Positions 1 through 12,600 of a stretch of DNA of 64,000 nt are shown piece by piece. This DNA comes from Bemisia tabaci (lineage: Eukaryota > Arthropoda > Insecta > Hemiptera > Aleyrodidae), in contig NC_092793.1 in NCBI RefSeq assembly GCF_918797505.1, positions 72,971,912 through 73,035,911 on the forward strand, in the 5' to 3' direction. Numbering within the stretch: position 1 is the stretch's first letter; each line of letters starts with the position of its first letter. A program made the translations under genes and the position numbers. A model generated the notes under the pieces. The model was given only the letters and a program-made list of their open reading frames with translations. It was not told where the DNA came from and did no database searches.

Positions 1-529
1 CCAGCTGAGGTCTCAAATATGATTACACTGCATGTATATCAGCAGACCAAAAGAGGTATTTGGCTGAAGACGTATTTAGGATTTCTGGGTCCCTAGACGC
101 AGTCTGTGATGCGGGCCCCCCTAAGTGCCCACCTCCTCGGAGAGGGCGAGTCAGTGGAGCTAATGGAGCTGAGATTGATGTAATTAAGTAGTATTCGATC
201 TGGTTGTATTCAGTGGTTAGAGCAATTTTAAGTGTGTCATGCATGCTATTCTTAGCAAATTTTGCCGAACTACTTGATGGATGTAAGTATAAACACACGA
301 GCTCAAAACCAAAAATACTCTAACTGAAAAACAATATACCTATTTACTTCTGAGATTCCGAAAAAGTCAAAAATCCAGAGCATGGGTCAATTTTTGTCTC
401 CTTACAATTTTCTTTTTTTAATTTTTTTTTAAAAAAATTAGTGCCGAAAAGAAAAATTAATAAAAGAAAGTTTGGATTTTTGGCTCACACAATTTTCTCC
501 CCTTAATAGTGATTTTCTTTTTTCCGCAG
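1..529. other. Leading stretch, no gene recognised
   Basis: AT-rich sequence with one GC-rich patch near 110-160. I see no coding exon. Because the first visible OR-A exon begins at 530 in phase with a missing upstream exon, this is most likely intron of OR-A. Confidence 0.4.
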
Positions 530-3500
530 GAAAACAAGCAGAATGGACGTTTGACCTAAGTTCCGTGACAGATGATAGGTTTAATAATATTGAGGACTTA
601 CAGCACGAAAAATTAAGACGAGGTCTGCAGGACTGGCAAAAACTGAAAGGGTACTCCTGGTTATTTCATTACTCAAAGTGTCATCTATGATGGTGGAATG
701 GAGGGACTTTATCAGCTTATGACCTGCATGAAAAAATTATCATATTGTTTCGAGTATTTCTAGCATGATAATGAAGATAGAAAGTCTTGGGCAAGTTTAA
801 GTGGTGAAACATTTTCACTTTCAAATAAGAAATTATCCGAGTCTGCTAAATCGTTTAAAACCGTGTTTTTAGACAGTTTGATTTATCCAAGAATTAGCTC
901 TTTCTTGGTCAAAATTGGCGATTCTGTACAAATTTTTTTATCGGACACAGAAGCGTAAACTAAAGTACAGTATCTTAAAATATCCTTCAATTAAGTTGTA
1001 GATCTCATTTATGAGATGTTGACAAATAGACCAAACCGGAAACTATTCCGTTCGTTGGAACGGACATTTTCCCGAAAAGGCAACCGAGTTTTCGCTTTTT
1101 CCCACGAACTTTTGGTCAAGAACTCATACATGTGCACGAATATAGTATTCCTCTACACCTTAAGAATCTTAAGGTGATTCGATGGACGTCATATTTTGTG
1201 TCAGAACGACATGCAATGTATCGCGTTGATTGATTCCATTTTTTCAGCTACTCGTCACTTTTCTCGAATTTTGAGATCGCAATTCTGTTGTCAGGGGACT
1301 GAAGAATTCACATAACAATTTCGAGAAACAAATTCAACGTAATAAAGGCGTGGTTTTTTTAGAGGAAAAGTATTGCAATCGATAGATTCCTTTCCTAAGA
1401 ATGAACTAATTTTTCAGGAGAAAAAATATTTCTCCCCCCTGCATCGGGCATTTGCTTACGAGAGAAAGTGCCTCGTGAGGATTACTCGAATGCGATATTT
1501 TTACTCTGAAAAAACCACGCCTTTATTACGTTGAATTTGTTTGTCGAAATTTTTAAGTGAATTTTTTAGTCTCCTGACAACAGAATTGCGATATCAAAAT
1601 TCGAGAAAAATGACGAGCAGCTGAAAAAATTGAACCAATCGATGCGATATATCGCACGTCGTTCTGACACAAAATATGACGTCTATCGAATCACCTCACA
1701 CGATTAAGGAAGAGGAAATGAAACGATAATTATTAAATAAAAAACAATGAAAAGAAGAGTTGAAGGGGTAAGAGGGAAAGGAGCTTTATTGCAATGCAAA
1801 ATTTTAAAATATCACTCGAGATCTATTTTTTTAAATTATTAAAGGTGGAATATTTTATTGGAAAAATTCTAGAAATTCTGCGTCAAACCGCAGAAGAAAT
1901 CCATTAAAAAAAATCAAAAGGGAATTTATAAGCGTCGGGGGGGGGGGAAATAAATATATTTTTGAATGAAACTTTGCAATGTTGCAATGCAATTAATGTC
2001 CTTTGGCCGTCATCCCTTCATTTATTGGAAACGTCTGTTAGTAAGTTACTGGAAACTTTTCTAAGAGTTGCCATTCCGGGCCCGGCATTTAACTTTTGCG
2101 GATAACCTTGATTGTCACCACGTAAATGTTGAAATCACCATCACGCAAACAACGTTGAAACAATCGCACAAACAACTCCAAAATTAGGTGCAATTATTCG
2201 AATAGGTCTGCACCACAGCAACATGTCAAAGTCCACCCGTCAATTCCCAACTTGAGCATCTTTTTTTGTTTCTCAAAACAGACATGCTAAGCTTATTCCC
2301 GAGATTTTCAAACCATACTTCGCCGCAAGTTTCTCAGTAGGAATGGTTGCGAATACAGTCATGGCCTACGCAATGGTTTACGTAAGTATTCACACTAACC
2401 ACCGCAACATTAAAATTACCTCCTCTCTTTGAAACATGAGGATACCGCTTCTTCGCTGATATTTCACTTGATATTTCCTCCCAAATACCTATTCAAGAAG
2501 TTTCCACAAGTACGTTATCGTAAAATAAAAAGGATAGCAATGAAAAAAATTGCTGATTATTCATTTTTTTTTCATTTTTATTTCCCAATGTTGTGGTGGA
2601 GTTGTATTGAAAAAATGAAGGATGAATATGTGTTAGGTGTTTTGTGAAACAGGATTTTTTCAGAAAAAATTGAAAAAGTGTTGAATGGCATAACGGCGTT
2701 TTTACTTTAGACCATGATCTTACTTTAGATCATGACCATGATACTTTAGCCAACCGACCATGTATCCGGACGAAAAATGTATTTCCCTCATTAACTTTTC
2801 TTCAACTAATCTAAATATACATGAAAACGCTTTCGTCCCGCTGAAAAAACAAGGGGAGTGTATTTAATAAGGTCATGTAAACTGCTAACTTCCGACTAAA
2901 AACGTCAATAAACATCAAATTTTAATTTAGAGGCGATATGGCATGTCAATATTTATAATTTGACAATATTTTTATTTTACAGTAGTCTCTCTTTTTAACA
3001 ACAATTGTTACAACGAGAACCTCTCTATAGCTAGGAAATCGGTCGGTCTCTCAAACTTTCTATAACAAATGCATGTATTTTCCTCCCAACGCGACGACGA
3101 AAGGAGGAGGGTAACGGAACACCTATCTCTGTGACGAGCGGCCGTCGCGTCGGCCTGGCACATGGTTCAAAACGCAGGTTCAAAGCTAGTGATTTGCCTT
3201 TTAAAAGCGTAAACAATGACGAATTTCCAGCGGCTGCAAAGTCAGTGCAGATACTGTAGTTTCACAATGTTCACAAAGTTTCACAAAAAACTTAATGGTA
3301 GTTAGAAGTTGAAAAACGCTGATCCCAAGAGTTTAACACAGTGCGGTGAGCGCAAAACGCACATTAGCGCCTACAAGACTAGAAGAATACTTCACGCATT
3401 GCGCGTTCACTACCGTGCGCGCTTTAATTGTTGCCAGACCTACTGCGATGTACACCATTTCTGACCAGTGCACACCGCGAGCCTACAATCCTGGATCGAG

Positions 3501-6418
3501 GGATCGTAGAGATTTTGCACCCCTGAATGATGTCCTAAATTATTGAACAATTGAGGCATTTTTCGGTTAAAGAGCGTATGAGGCTTGCATTGCTGCTGTG
3601 ATTGTGCAATATTTTATAATGTTGTCGGCAGCTATAATTCAATCACAATCGACTTAGTTCCTTACAAAAGTGAGGAAAAACTTGGAGCAAATTTAGGAAA
3701 GAATTCATGACAGAACTGTCGGATCAGTTATATTTACGACAAGAGAACCACGTTGCACAATCTTAGTAGCATTGGAAGTCTCATACGCCTTTTTACCGAA
3801 AAAGTCTCAATTTGATTTGCCTCGGAGATTTTCCGTCTTTTTCTGACTGTCTATAGTTTCACCAAGAATATTTATGTAGCGAGGACATCATCGGCCAGCC
3901 CCTTGAGTTCTCGTTCTAGAGAGAGATTACTGTACATTCAGTCGTTTTTAATATTGAATCAATGCATTTCATCAGTGCACTAAGTATGCGCTTTGCAACA
4001 ACCCTCCTCTTTATTCGTCATGACTTCGCAAGAGTTGTATTTGATCAATAGGAATTGCGGCATTCCGAGTCAGTGGCAAAGGCAATAAGTGAATCTGCCA
4101 TGTATATTGGATACGTTCTAGCAGCATGTTGGCACTTGGGCTCAATAAGTTACAATGCAACAGTGCTGCAAGACACTGTAAGTATTTTCCTACATGCGTC
4201 AATGGATTGAATATTTGTGTCAGGAACGAACTGGCTCACGGAGTGAGCGAGCGATTGTCTCTTAAACTTCACCAAAAAGGATCGTAGTGAGCCTGTATTA
4301 TTGGAAATTTTCGGAGGTCTCTCTCTCCCAATTCAATGATATGTCGCATGGCCTTTCATGACAGCGTTCGAAGTTTCTGATAGGGTCATCTACAGTTAAA
4401 ATCATCTTGCTTTACTTGAGAAGTTTGAGAATAAACTATCTGAGGCCTTCCTAAACCTTATGAAGTTCTTGTCACACCTCCTTGTACCATTTTAAAACGC
4501 TTTTATATTGATAGCTGTCCAAAGAAAAAATAACCACCTAAACATATTTCGAACATGAAATCCAAAATCACAAAATTATTTCAGATTTTAAATAGCGCAT
4601 CGTATCAAAATAAAATTGTACCTCCTCACAAGGCAAGGAAAAGCGTCAAAATTACAAAAATTGTTCTTGAATATTTGAAAGTAAGTTCCGCAAAATGTTT
4701 AACAAAAATGTAGATTAAATTGTTTTCAAAAAATTAAAATAGGAGATGAGATTTTGAAGCACAGAATTTCGATGTGACTGTCTTGCATGGTTCTATCCGT
4801 TTGCAAAATTATAACAACATTTAAAATCATTATTTTTATTCTTCTATAGTATGACAATTTAAGACTCTGTTTGTGGGAAGATAGTTGGTACATGGAATCG
4901 CTCAAATTTAAAAAACTGTCTCTAAACTTCAGTATGGCCCTGAGTACCTCTTTCAAATTGAAAGCATTTTCCTTCATGCCTGTGGATCTTGAAACTTTCT
5001 CACATGTGAGTATACTTTTCGTTTAAAATATTCAGAGGCTTCAGAGGCTTCAGAGACTGTAAACAAGTATAACAGTAAAACCGTACACATATTTCACTAA
5101 TTTTTCCAAAATTTTTCTTGAACTCGTTAAATTATGACTAGATGTGATTAAATCTCTGTTTCAGATGCGCCTATCCTCTTGCGAGGAGAGGGAGAGCTCA
5201 TTTCCAAAACGGAAAACATAAACGGAAACATATCGCTGGCTGAAGTGCAAGACCACGTTTCTTCATCGCAGGCTTTTAAAATTTTCCCCTCTACTTTATT
5301 TTTTCTCAGAAGAGAAACAAGCCAATCTCATGGCTTGAAATGTACGCAAAATATTCTGCTAACAAAGAAAAAAACTCAAGATAGTCTACAAGAAATTACG
5401 CAGACTAGTTTTTCAAAGAAAAAGTAAAGTCTGGCAGGAAGTCTGCGACTTCGCAAATTGAGACACGTGGTTCCGCACTTTGGCCATCGATATATTGCAA
5501 AAATAAAGGGAGAATACCACATGTCTTGTGCAAGAGAAAAGTATGTGTACAATCACCACTGATAAGTTGCATATCGACGGTGAAACTACCAAACCACGTA
5601 TCTCGTTTGCGGTGTTTAAAAATCTACGCTCACATTTTATTTTTCTGAAGTAGACCAAATCAATATCATTCCTTGAAATTTTCACGGAATTTTCTCCGCA
5701 CAAAGAGGAAAAATCACAGAAATTTTCAAGACTGGATGTTAAGTAGTTTTTCATTTAAAAAATAAAGTATGACAGGAAGTCTGCGACGTCGCAAACCGAG
5801 ATACGTGGTTTGGTAGTTTCACCGTCGATATGTGTTTCATTGTCAATTTTTTCGCGAAAAGAGACAATACATTTCTGGCTACACCTTTCCGTTTGATTTC
5901 ATCCTTAAATTTTCGATCATCAAAACTTTCTCTCACCTATCGATCTATCAATAACACGTGTAAAATTTGACTACATTTTGCGACAAGGAGAGACTATTTT
6001 TATCTGATTTTAGATACAGCATATGTGCCATTAGTTTACATTGCCCTGCAGATAGGTGCTTTTATGGATACCTAAGCGAGAAATATTCCTCATTGTGAAA
6101 TATATTCGTATCATTGTATGTACTCTCGAACAGCGTTAGATTCACTCTGTTGCAGACATAGCATGTAGCTTGAAATTGTATAAACCTACTCACGATATCA
6201 CGATCGTTGAATATGAATATTTAGTGACTGATTTTTTAAATTTCAGGATACCTTAGCTTAATCATTTAATTGCATTTAGTGTTAAACATTTTCTGCTTAT
6301 TTTTCCGAATATGAAGAGTTGTTGACTAATTTGATTTTCCTTCTCCGACTTATTTCAGACTATGAACCGGTCCTTCTCTTACTTCTTGTTCCTTCTTCAG
6401 CTGGCAACAGCAAAATAA
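530..6418 (+). CDS. Odorant receptor OR-A, 3' part only (five exons)
   Basis: Insect odorant receptor (7tm_6 family), expected to be an odour-tuned subunit of a ligand-gated channel with Orco in the dendrite membrane of olfactory neurons. Visible exons: 530-650, 2282-2381, 4052-4177, 4850-5005 and 6359-6418, the last ending at a TAA stop. They join in frame for about 187 codons. The first exon ends in LRRGLQDWQKLKG, matching the DDWNVL-type segment of the sister genes; the fourth carries NLRLCLWEDSW and ends VDLETFSH; the last encodes SFSYFLFLLQL, the TM7 end typical of ORs. All donors are GT (gtaagt, gtgagt) and all acceptors AG. Exons 2-5 have exactly the lengths of those in OR-B, OR-C and OR-D. 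The 5' exons must lie left of the window. No stop or frameshift is seen, so it is probably functional, but that cannot be judged without the rest. Confidence 0.82.
1172..1696. repeat. Foldback element with ~180-bp inverted arms
   Basis: The sequence starting AGGTGATTCGATGGACGTCA at 1172 returns as its reverse complement ending at 1696. Pairing extends through the GTGTCAGAACGAC and GGCGTGGTTTTTT blocks, leaving a loop of about 160 bp. It lies in an OR-A intron. This is a MITE-like non-autonomous DNA element; the superfamily is not assigned. Confidence 0.7.
5231..5492 (-). repeat. TCGACGG-family MITE, diverged subfamily C
   Basis: The ends TATCGCTGGCTGAAGTGCAA and the reverse complement of TTCCGCACTTTGGCCATCGATA pair imperfectly. 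The inner GGAAGTCTGCGACTTCGCAAA block near 5437-5459 identifies the family, here in reverse orientation. Located in the last intron of OR-A. Confidence 0.55.
5572..5830 (-). repeat. TCGACGG-family MITE, subfamily A
   Basis: About 259 bp bounded by TATCGACGGTGAAACTACC and its reverse complement, with the family core (GGAAGTCTGCGACGTCGCA) at the right end, so it is reversed relative to the 9149 copy. Sits in the OR-A last intron about 80 bp from the subfamily C copy. Confidence 0.75.
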
Positions 6419-7101
6419 CGGGCCAGCTATAATTTTAACAAGTTAAAACATGTAATATATGTTATTTTATAAAAATGTACAATATATGTATTTGTGTTTG
6501 ATATAAAAACAATGTCGGGCATCCAATCATATCATCGCACGAGGATCTACAACGATGGCGGCCGGATGGCGCTATGACCTCCTAAAGAGACCCACCATTT
6601 TAGAGGTCCGCTAAAACTAACCGATTCCCTTTATCATCCTTTCCCTCCCTTCTTCCCTATTACATTGAGATAATGATTTATTGATACAAAAGCTCATAAA
6701 CTTTAAGCACGCTTACGTTATCAGATATAAGATGACCATCAGCCGATCCACCGAGTCAAAGTATGGAAAAAACGGTGGTAGAGCAAAAATGCTGAAAAAT
6801 CCATTGCTCATACCAGAGAAAAAAGTGCAAAATAATTACTGGTAATATGATTTTCACTGGAACATTTCACGAGTCCTAAATTGCATGTTTTCGGATTGTT
6901 TGCATCGATAAGTTTTTAAAGGTTGTCTGCATTTAAAATGTAAAAGTATAAATTTTTCTTTTAAAAATGCAATTAACAACATAAAAGTTATAGTTTTTGA
7001 TGATTTTCCGAACTTGTCTAATGAATAGTTCATCACGAGACAATCCGATACAAGCTGAATGAACATACATATAGTTACATAATTTTACCCGTCACCTATA
7101 A

Positions 7102-7349
7102 TACTGTCGTGTTGAGGAAAAACGTCGCATGAGAGTTGCCAAATTTCCCGCGATAAAACATGTATTTTTGACAAAATTCATGAATATTTTTCCTTGAAAT
7201 GCAGATATTTTAGATTAAATTGCATACTAAATTGTCTGAAAATTTTGGAAAAATATATTCACAAATTTCCCAGTAATTTCGGTTCTTATTGGAGGAAACT
7301 TAACAACGTCTGGAGGATCATACGGCGTTCTTCCTTAGCACGGCAGTAT
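7102..7349. repeat. TACTGCCGTGCTAAGG-type TIR element, copy 1
   Basis: Bounded by TACTGTCGTGTTGAGGAAAA and, inverted, CTTCCTTAGCACGGCAGTA. The interior contains TTGCCAAATTTCCCGCGATAAAAC, shared with the copies at 7607, 20688 and 26869. About 248 bp, non-coding, MITE-like. Confidence 0.7.
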
Positions 7350-7606
7350 ATGGCTAACGTCGCTACAAACAACCAATTACTCAATAAGGGAAACTATTAT
7401 ATTGTTAGGTTTTTTCTACTAAACGAGATTATTCTTCGTGAAGCGGGAACAACGAGTCGATTATTGAATTGCTATCGATCAAGAAATAGCATTGCCAGAA
7501 TAGGGGCTTATCAAATTAAGGTCATTCAATAAAAATCCAACAATCAATCCGCAGGACATCCCTGATCACCATCTTGAGCTTTTTGACTGAATACGTCTGA
7601 TCGCTG

Positions 7607-7862
7607 ATGTGCGCTTAGGAAAAACGTTGTATGCATATTCGGACAGTGCCAAATTTCCATTGATAAAATATTTATTTTGAAAGCACATTTGTCTACAAAT
7701 TGCTGTGCAGTTTTCAAATACTGCAGACAAAACTGAGGATAAAATTTTGTGAACGATTGGGAGAAAAACGTTAACAAGTTTCCTTGGAAATCTGTATTTG
7801 ATCAAAATAAATTTTACAACATCTGAAGTTTTATACGGAGTTCTTTCCCATAGCACGGCAAA
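7607..7862. repeat. TACTGCCGTGCTAAGG-type TIR element, copy 2
   Basis: A diverged copy: left end GTGCGCTTAGGAAAAACGTTG, right end TTCTTTCCCATAGCACGGCA, with the shared interior GTGCCAAATTTCCATTGATAAAA. Confidence 0.6.
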
Positions 7863-8039
7863 TAACAAATGTAGGTCAGTCGGCTTTGGGATCTTGATTT
7901 TACCTGAATATCTTCATGCCTAAAATAGTGCTGTTGTAGGTGTTAATACAGCCAGACGCCCACAGACAACGTGTGCACACGTCATAATGGCCGCCTCACG
8001 TGATATCAAGGATTTTGACTCAACTAGAGTCGCGAGATC

Positions 8040-8203
8040 CAGTGGCGTGGCGTGCTTTGCGATATATCGATTGATCTGCCATTTAAACCTATGAAAAAGG
8101 ATCGATAAACAGGGTGTTCGCGACGACCACCTTAATAATCGATTCTTTACCATAGCTTCAAATCAGGATATATCGATAATCGATCATTCACGCCTCGCCA
8201 CTG
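8040..8203. repeat. CAGTGGCG-type palindromic MITE, copy 1
   Basis: CAGTGGCGTGGCGTG at the left pairs with CACGCCTCGCCACTG at the right, with GATATATCGAT blocks inside both arms. About 164 bp. Confidence 0.7.
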
Positions 8204-8956
8204 GCGAGATCTTAATGACCTGCCCCGCCCACCAAATTTCCTCGTGAAAGAACGTCATCAAAAAGTTTTTGGTATTGGAGTTGTGGAAGTTTGGACGGCG
8301 AATTACTAATTAGTGGACACAACGCCTTGCAAGATTTTCGCGGGAACAATCATGCAGGGATTCGTAGATACAGTATAAAAAAATGTTTGAAAGAAATTGG
8401 CAATGTTTACTCCGAAAAGCCGAAGCATGATATTTTTAGACGTGTCTGGCTCAAACCAGAACATAAACAAGAAAGGATCTATCCGCTAACATAAGTCCTA
8501 TCAGAAAGCCACCCTCGTGATCAAAGAGAGGTGATTTTTATCAATAAAAAAATACCTGGCAAAGGTGAGGTGCCTCGATATTTTAGATTTTACGCATCTG
8601 CATAATAAATATAAGTAAGTGCATAGTCATCCAAAAACTTGGTTTTGAACTTAAAATCTACCTCATGCAGAGCAGCAGTACCTCCTCTGAGCAGTTACAT
8701 CTCCCAGCGTGGTTACTGGTCCAAGAGAAAATTAGGCGACAATTCAGGTAAAGAGTGCATTTTATTTTTGTAAAATTCTTTGTAAAGTCTTTCCACAAGA
8801 ATTCATACCAAAAAAATTTTAATCGGCCGGCTGGAGCTCTAGTTTCACAGAGCTTAGTTACGGTTCCAATTGAAGATTTTCAAGCACGAATTTTAACTTA
8901 TGAGAACAAAACGTCGCTCCTCAGACGTGAGGGCGTACCTCGATTTCCTCGTGATC

Positions 8957-9127
8957 CAGTAGCGTGGCGTGAATTGCGATATATCGATTGTTATGCCATT
9001 TAAACCTATGGTAAAGAATCGATTATTAAGGCGTTTGCTGCGAACACCCAGTTTATCGATTCTTTTCCATATAGGTTTAAATGGCATAAAAATCGATACA
9101 TCGCAATTCACGCCACGCCACGCCACT
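8957..9127. repeat. CAGTGGCG-type palindromic MITE, copy 2
   Basis: The best copy of the family: CAGTAGCGTGGCGTGAATTG at the left and its reverse complement ending CGCCACTG at the right. The arms pair through the GCCATTTAAACCTATGG segment (about 60 bp). It also serves as the uninterrupted counterpart of the 49528-49930 copy. Confidence 0.75.
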
Positions 9128-9148
9128 GTCGTGAGCCCTATTTTCCGT

Positions 9149-9408
9149 ATATCGACGGTGAAACTACCAAACCACGTATCTCGGTTTGCGACGTCGCAGA
9201 CTTCCTGTCATACTTTATTTTTTAAATGAAAAACTACTTAACATCCAGTCTTGAAAATTTCTGTGATTTTTCCTCTTTGTGCGGAGAAAATTCCGTGAAA
9301 ATTTCAATGAATGATATTGATTTGGTCTACTTCAAAAAAAGAAAATGTGAGCGTAGATTTTTAAACGCCGCAAACGAGATACGTGGTTTGGTAGTTTCAC
9401 CGTCGATA
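9149..9408 (+). repeat. TCGACGG-family MITE, subfamily A
   Basis: 260 bp in forward orientation: TATCGACGGTGAAACTACC, then CTCGGTTTGCGACGTCGCAG near the left end, and CCGCAAACGAGATACGTGG at the right. TA lies at both ends, consistent with a TA target duplication. An apparent 82-codon open frame inside is also open in other copies and reflects copy similarity, not a gene. Confidence 0.8.
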
Positions 9409-9423
9409 TGTAATAAGCAGTTA

Positions 9424-9581
9424 CGAGGCTTGAATGATCGATTATCGATATTTACCCATTTGAAGCTACGATAAGGAATCATATATTAGGGTGTTTGTTG
9501 CAAATACCCTGTTTATTGATCCTTCTCCATAAGTTTAAATGACAGATCAATCGATATATCGCAAAGCACTCCACGCCACGG
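9424..9581. repeat. CAGTGGCG-type MITE, eroded copy next to OR-B
   Basis: Contains GATCGATTATCGATATTTACC at the left and TCGATATATCGCAAAGCACTCCACGCCACGG at the right (read in parts), matching the 8040 copy in inverted order. Its right end is only about 28 bp from the first recognised OR-B exon. Confidence 0.6.
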
Positions 9582-9608
9582 ACTAGTATGTCGTATCTTT
9601 TTGTGCAG

Positions 9609-12600
9609 GACTGTAAAGACTGAAATTCCTTTGAGAAAGAGGAGAAATTTGGATGACAACTGGCGTTACAAGCTGATGCTCCTACACCTGAGGGTCTATG
9701 GTCTGAATATAGTCTACACGAGGGACGATCTGCTCAGCAAGTTCATAGTTACTGCTCACTTTGTCTTCCTTTTTCTCGAGGTTATCTTCTGCTTCCAATG
9801 CCTTACTGCCATAGTTTTCCACATTGCTCAGGGCCAAATTGTCCTCAGGGAACTCATTATGCACCTTCAGTTCACAGTTCTTACGCTCACAATCATCGTC
9901 AAAGGTTTGTCACAAATAGGTATAATCGTAAGATTTTGAAAACAGGTGAGTGGTGTAGCATAGTACTGTGTGGCTCATTCTGATCATGTTGGAAAATTGA
10001 CTGTGTCCACATGACAAGGGACCTGTTGCAAACTTTTGCTAAAGGAAAAATAAGACCTGTTTCTTACAGAAAACGACTCCTCTGGCGAAATGTTCACCTG
10101 CGCCGTAGTGCCATTTTTGAAGCGAGAAGCTAAAAAAAAACCGCAAATGTCTTACGCGAATTGTGAAGTTAGGAGAGCATTTCAGACTTTGCCTATGCGC
10201 TTATCGTGATTTTTGTGACATTTTCTATTAGAATCAACTCTTATTTTTGGTCTAGCAAAAGTTTCAATAGGCCCATTAATTGGCTCTATTCATGAAAATT
10301 GAAGCTAGCTTCTATGAAGCTCTTTCAGATAATCGCAAAGCTATCAAAAGATTATGAAAAACTAACCTTTGTTTAAATGCAGAAAAACTAGACTAAGTCG
10401 ATTGTTGAATCGTCATCAAACAACCTTGATCGATGAATTCTCATCTTTACAACGCTATTTATCGATCAAGGATAACGTCTCGACATTCGACAATCTAAGC
10501 GCTAGGTAATCGGTGGAGATGCGTTGTTTGTTTAAGAATATTGCATCCATGTTTCAATGAACGCATAGGTTTGCTTTACATCCCTGGTGAAATGTTCTTG
10601 AGAAAATTTCTTTCCTGTTCAGGTACAATTTTAGTGGTGAAAAAGGCGGAAATCGCGGAATGCCTTTTTACGAGGCTGGATCTACGGCTTCACTGCACCG
10701 CAGAGTTCGACGAGGGGACCACGGGCAAAGCTTATGCTTCTGCACACAACATCGTCCTACTGGTGTACATCGTTTCGATTCAAGTTACAGGGCTTATGGC
10801 TGCCGTAGTCTCACCACTCCTTCGTTTCTACTACTCCAAAAAAAATTCCACTTATGTACTTCGCCCTATCTGGTCAGTATTTTCCGTTTAATTGTATGCA
10901 ATTTTTATTTTTCTTCGCCTCAATACCGATATATTTATGCATATCAATTGCATATTACTGATTTAACACAAGATAATACATAAAAATGAACAGAAAAATA
11001 CTGGTGCGTATCGCATGTTTTTTTTTAAAAAAAAATTGATCCAATGCACCAGAGAGAATGTCATTTCGAGTGAGTCGGTATGCTCATGATGGTTACCGAG
11101 GTGAGGTCCACATTATTACTAAACTTGTGACAGCACATTCCCCCTCTATTAAGGAACACTTATTGAATGGGAAATGAATCATGCAAAAGAAGTAATTTAA
11201 ATGTATTTTTGGCATTAGACTAATATTACATGTACGGTCTCATATCCTCCTCAAGAATTTATTAACGAGCTCCTCGTAGGTTGAGTTATTTCCCGCGTAA
11301 AATTTTGTGGTAAAAATAACATGTGGCGGAGTGCTTGTGACTCGTACCGTGTCTAGCGGCCCATTTACGGTTGTCTGGGGGGAAAAAAATGCATTTTATT
11401 TGTAAAGGATGGGAACTAATGGCATGAGTCCACAGTCCAACCATCCTAGTCCTAGTCTTGTATTTTGGCTGATTGTCGCAATGAGACACGATGTGGGCCT
11501 ATACCAAAAGTGCGAAATCTTGATAGCAACTATTCATGCTCAGCGGCTGGCCCCATTGCATACATCTGTATTTGAAGGCGCTCCGGTGTTTCTTGCCGGC
11601 ACAACATGGTGCGGGCATGCCTTTAACAGTAGAAAGCAGCACTAAAAACGGCAGAGGGTAATATCATTGTTTCTACTCCTAAAAAGTTAGAGCAGTGGAA
11701 GCCAACAATGTTACTTTAGCCGAAGATACAGTCTAACCAAAAAGTAAGACTAGGAATGTGTAATTCATAGGTACCCGTGGGACATGATCGCCTCAAGACC
11801 ATTATTCTGGTTTGCTGCAGTATACGAAGTCATACTAATTTATCACACGATTCACATTTGCTCTTGTGCGGACTTGATGTTTATGCATTTCATGATAACT
11901 GCCAGCGAGAGATTCAATACTCTCGGGAAATATTTGATGAGAGGTGTGCCTGCGACATATCAAGTGGAAATCGCGTGTTCAGGTATACATAAGGTTTATC
12001 AGTTATATTAAAAGTCTAAGGTATATTAAAGTTTTCAGGCTAATTGTAAGGCAAAGATAGAAAGTATTTGGAGCAGATTAAAATCTATGTGTAGTTATCA
12101 AAAGAACTCGTCAATTTGTACTGTAGGATTCATCATCAAAACTCGATTCTAAAACACGCAAAACTGACTTATCCCTTTCATGCTGCTCTTGGAGCAGCAA
12201 GACATTTTTAAAGAACAAATTGAGTACATGATGAAGTATCGGAAGAAATAGACTCACTATCGGTTCAAAGGGATGGACGATTAATTAAAAAAGACACGCA
12301 CTAAATTTCAATCGAAGAGGGAAAAAAAGGGAAAGTAAGTGATGAATTTGGAAAATGAATTTATTGCTTCAAAAAGGGAGGTGAGAGAATCTTAATTTTA
12401 AACATGAAGCATCACAAACAAAACCACACCAAATTGTTCGTGCTTGTATAATCATTGACATAGTAAAAAATCTGTACCTACTAAACTATACCGAAACATT
12501 AAGTTCAAATAACCATGTTAGCATAATCATCTCCCTCTTTTTCTGGTATTTTTATTATTAAATTATTTTAGTCATTTATACTCATTCACGAGGATTGTAA

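Larger units (their letters stand above)
6419..9608. other. OR-A to OR-B intergenic region, filled with MITEs
   Basis: No protein-coding exon recognised. It holds two copies of a TACTGCCGTGCTAAGG-type TIR element, three of a CAGTGGCGTGGCGTG-type element and one TCGACGG-type element (listed separately). Sequence at about 5970-6070 just upstream of the OR-A last exon also resembles part of the GGACTGCATTTTGC family. The segment 8220-8950 is not explained. Confidence 0.5.

Noticed and set aside
5413..5936. Minus-strand frames at 5413-5936 as small genes
   Set aside because: They span TCGACGG elements in reverse orientation and contain only their sequence.
9226..9474. Repeated open frames beginning MKNYLTSSLENFCDF in several places
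   Set aside because: They lie entirely inside TCGACGG subfamily A elements and are open because the copies are similar; start and end do not respect a gene structure and subfamily B does not keep the frame.
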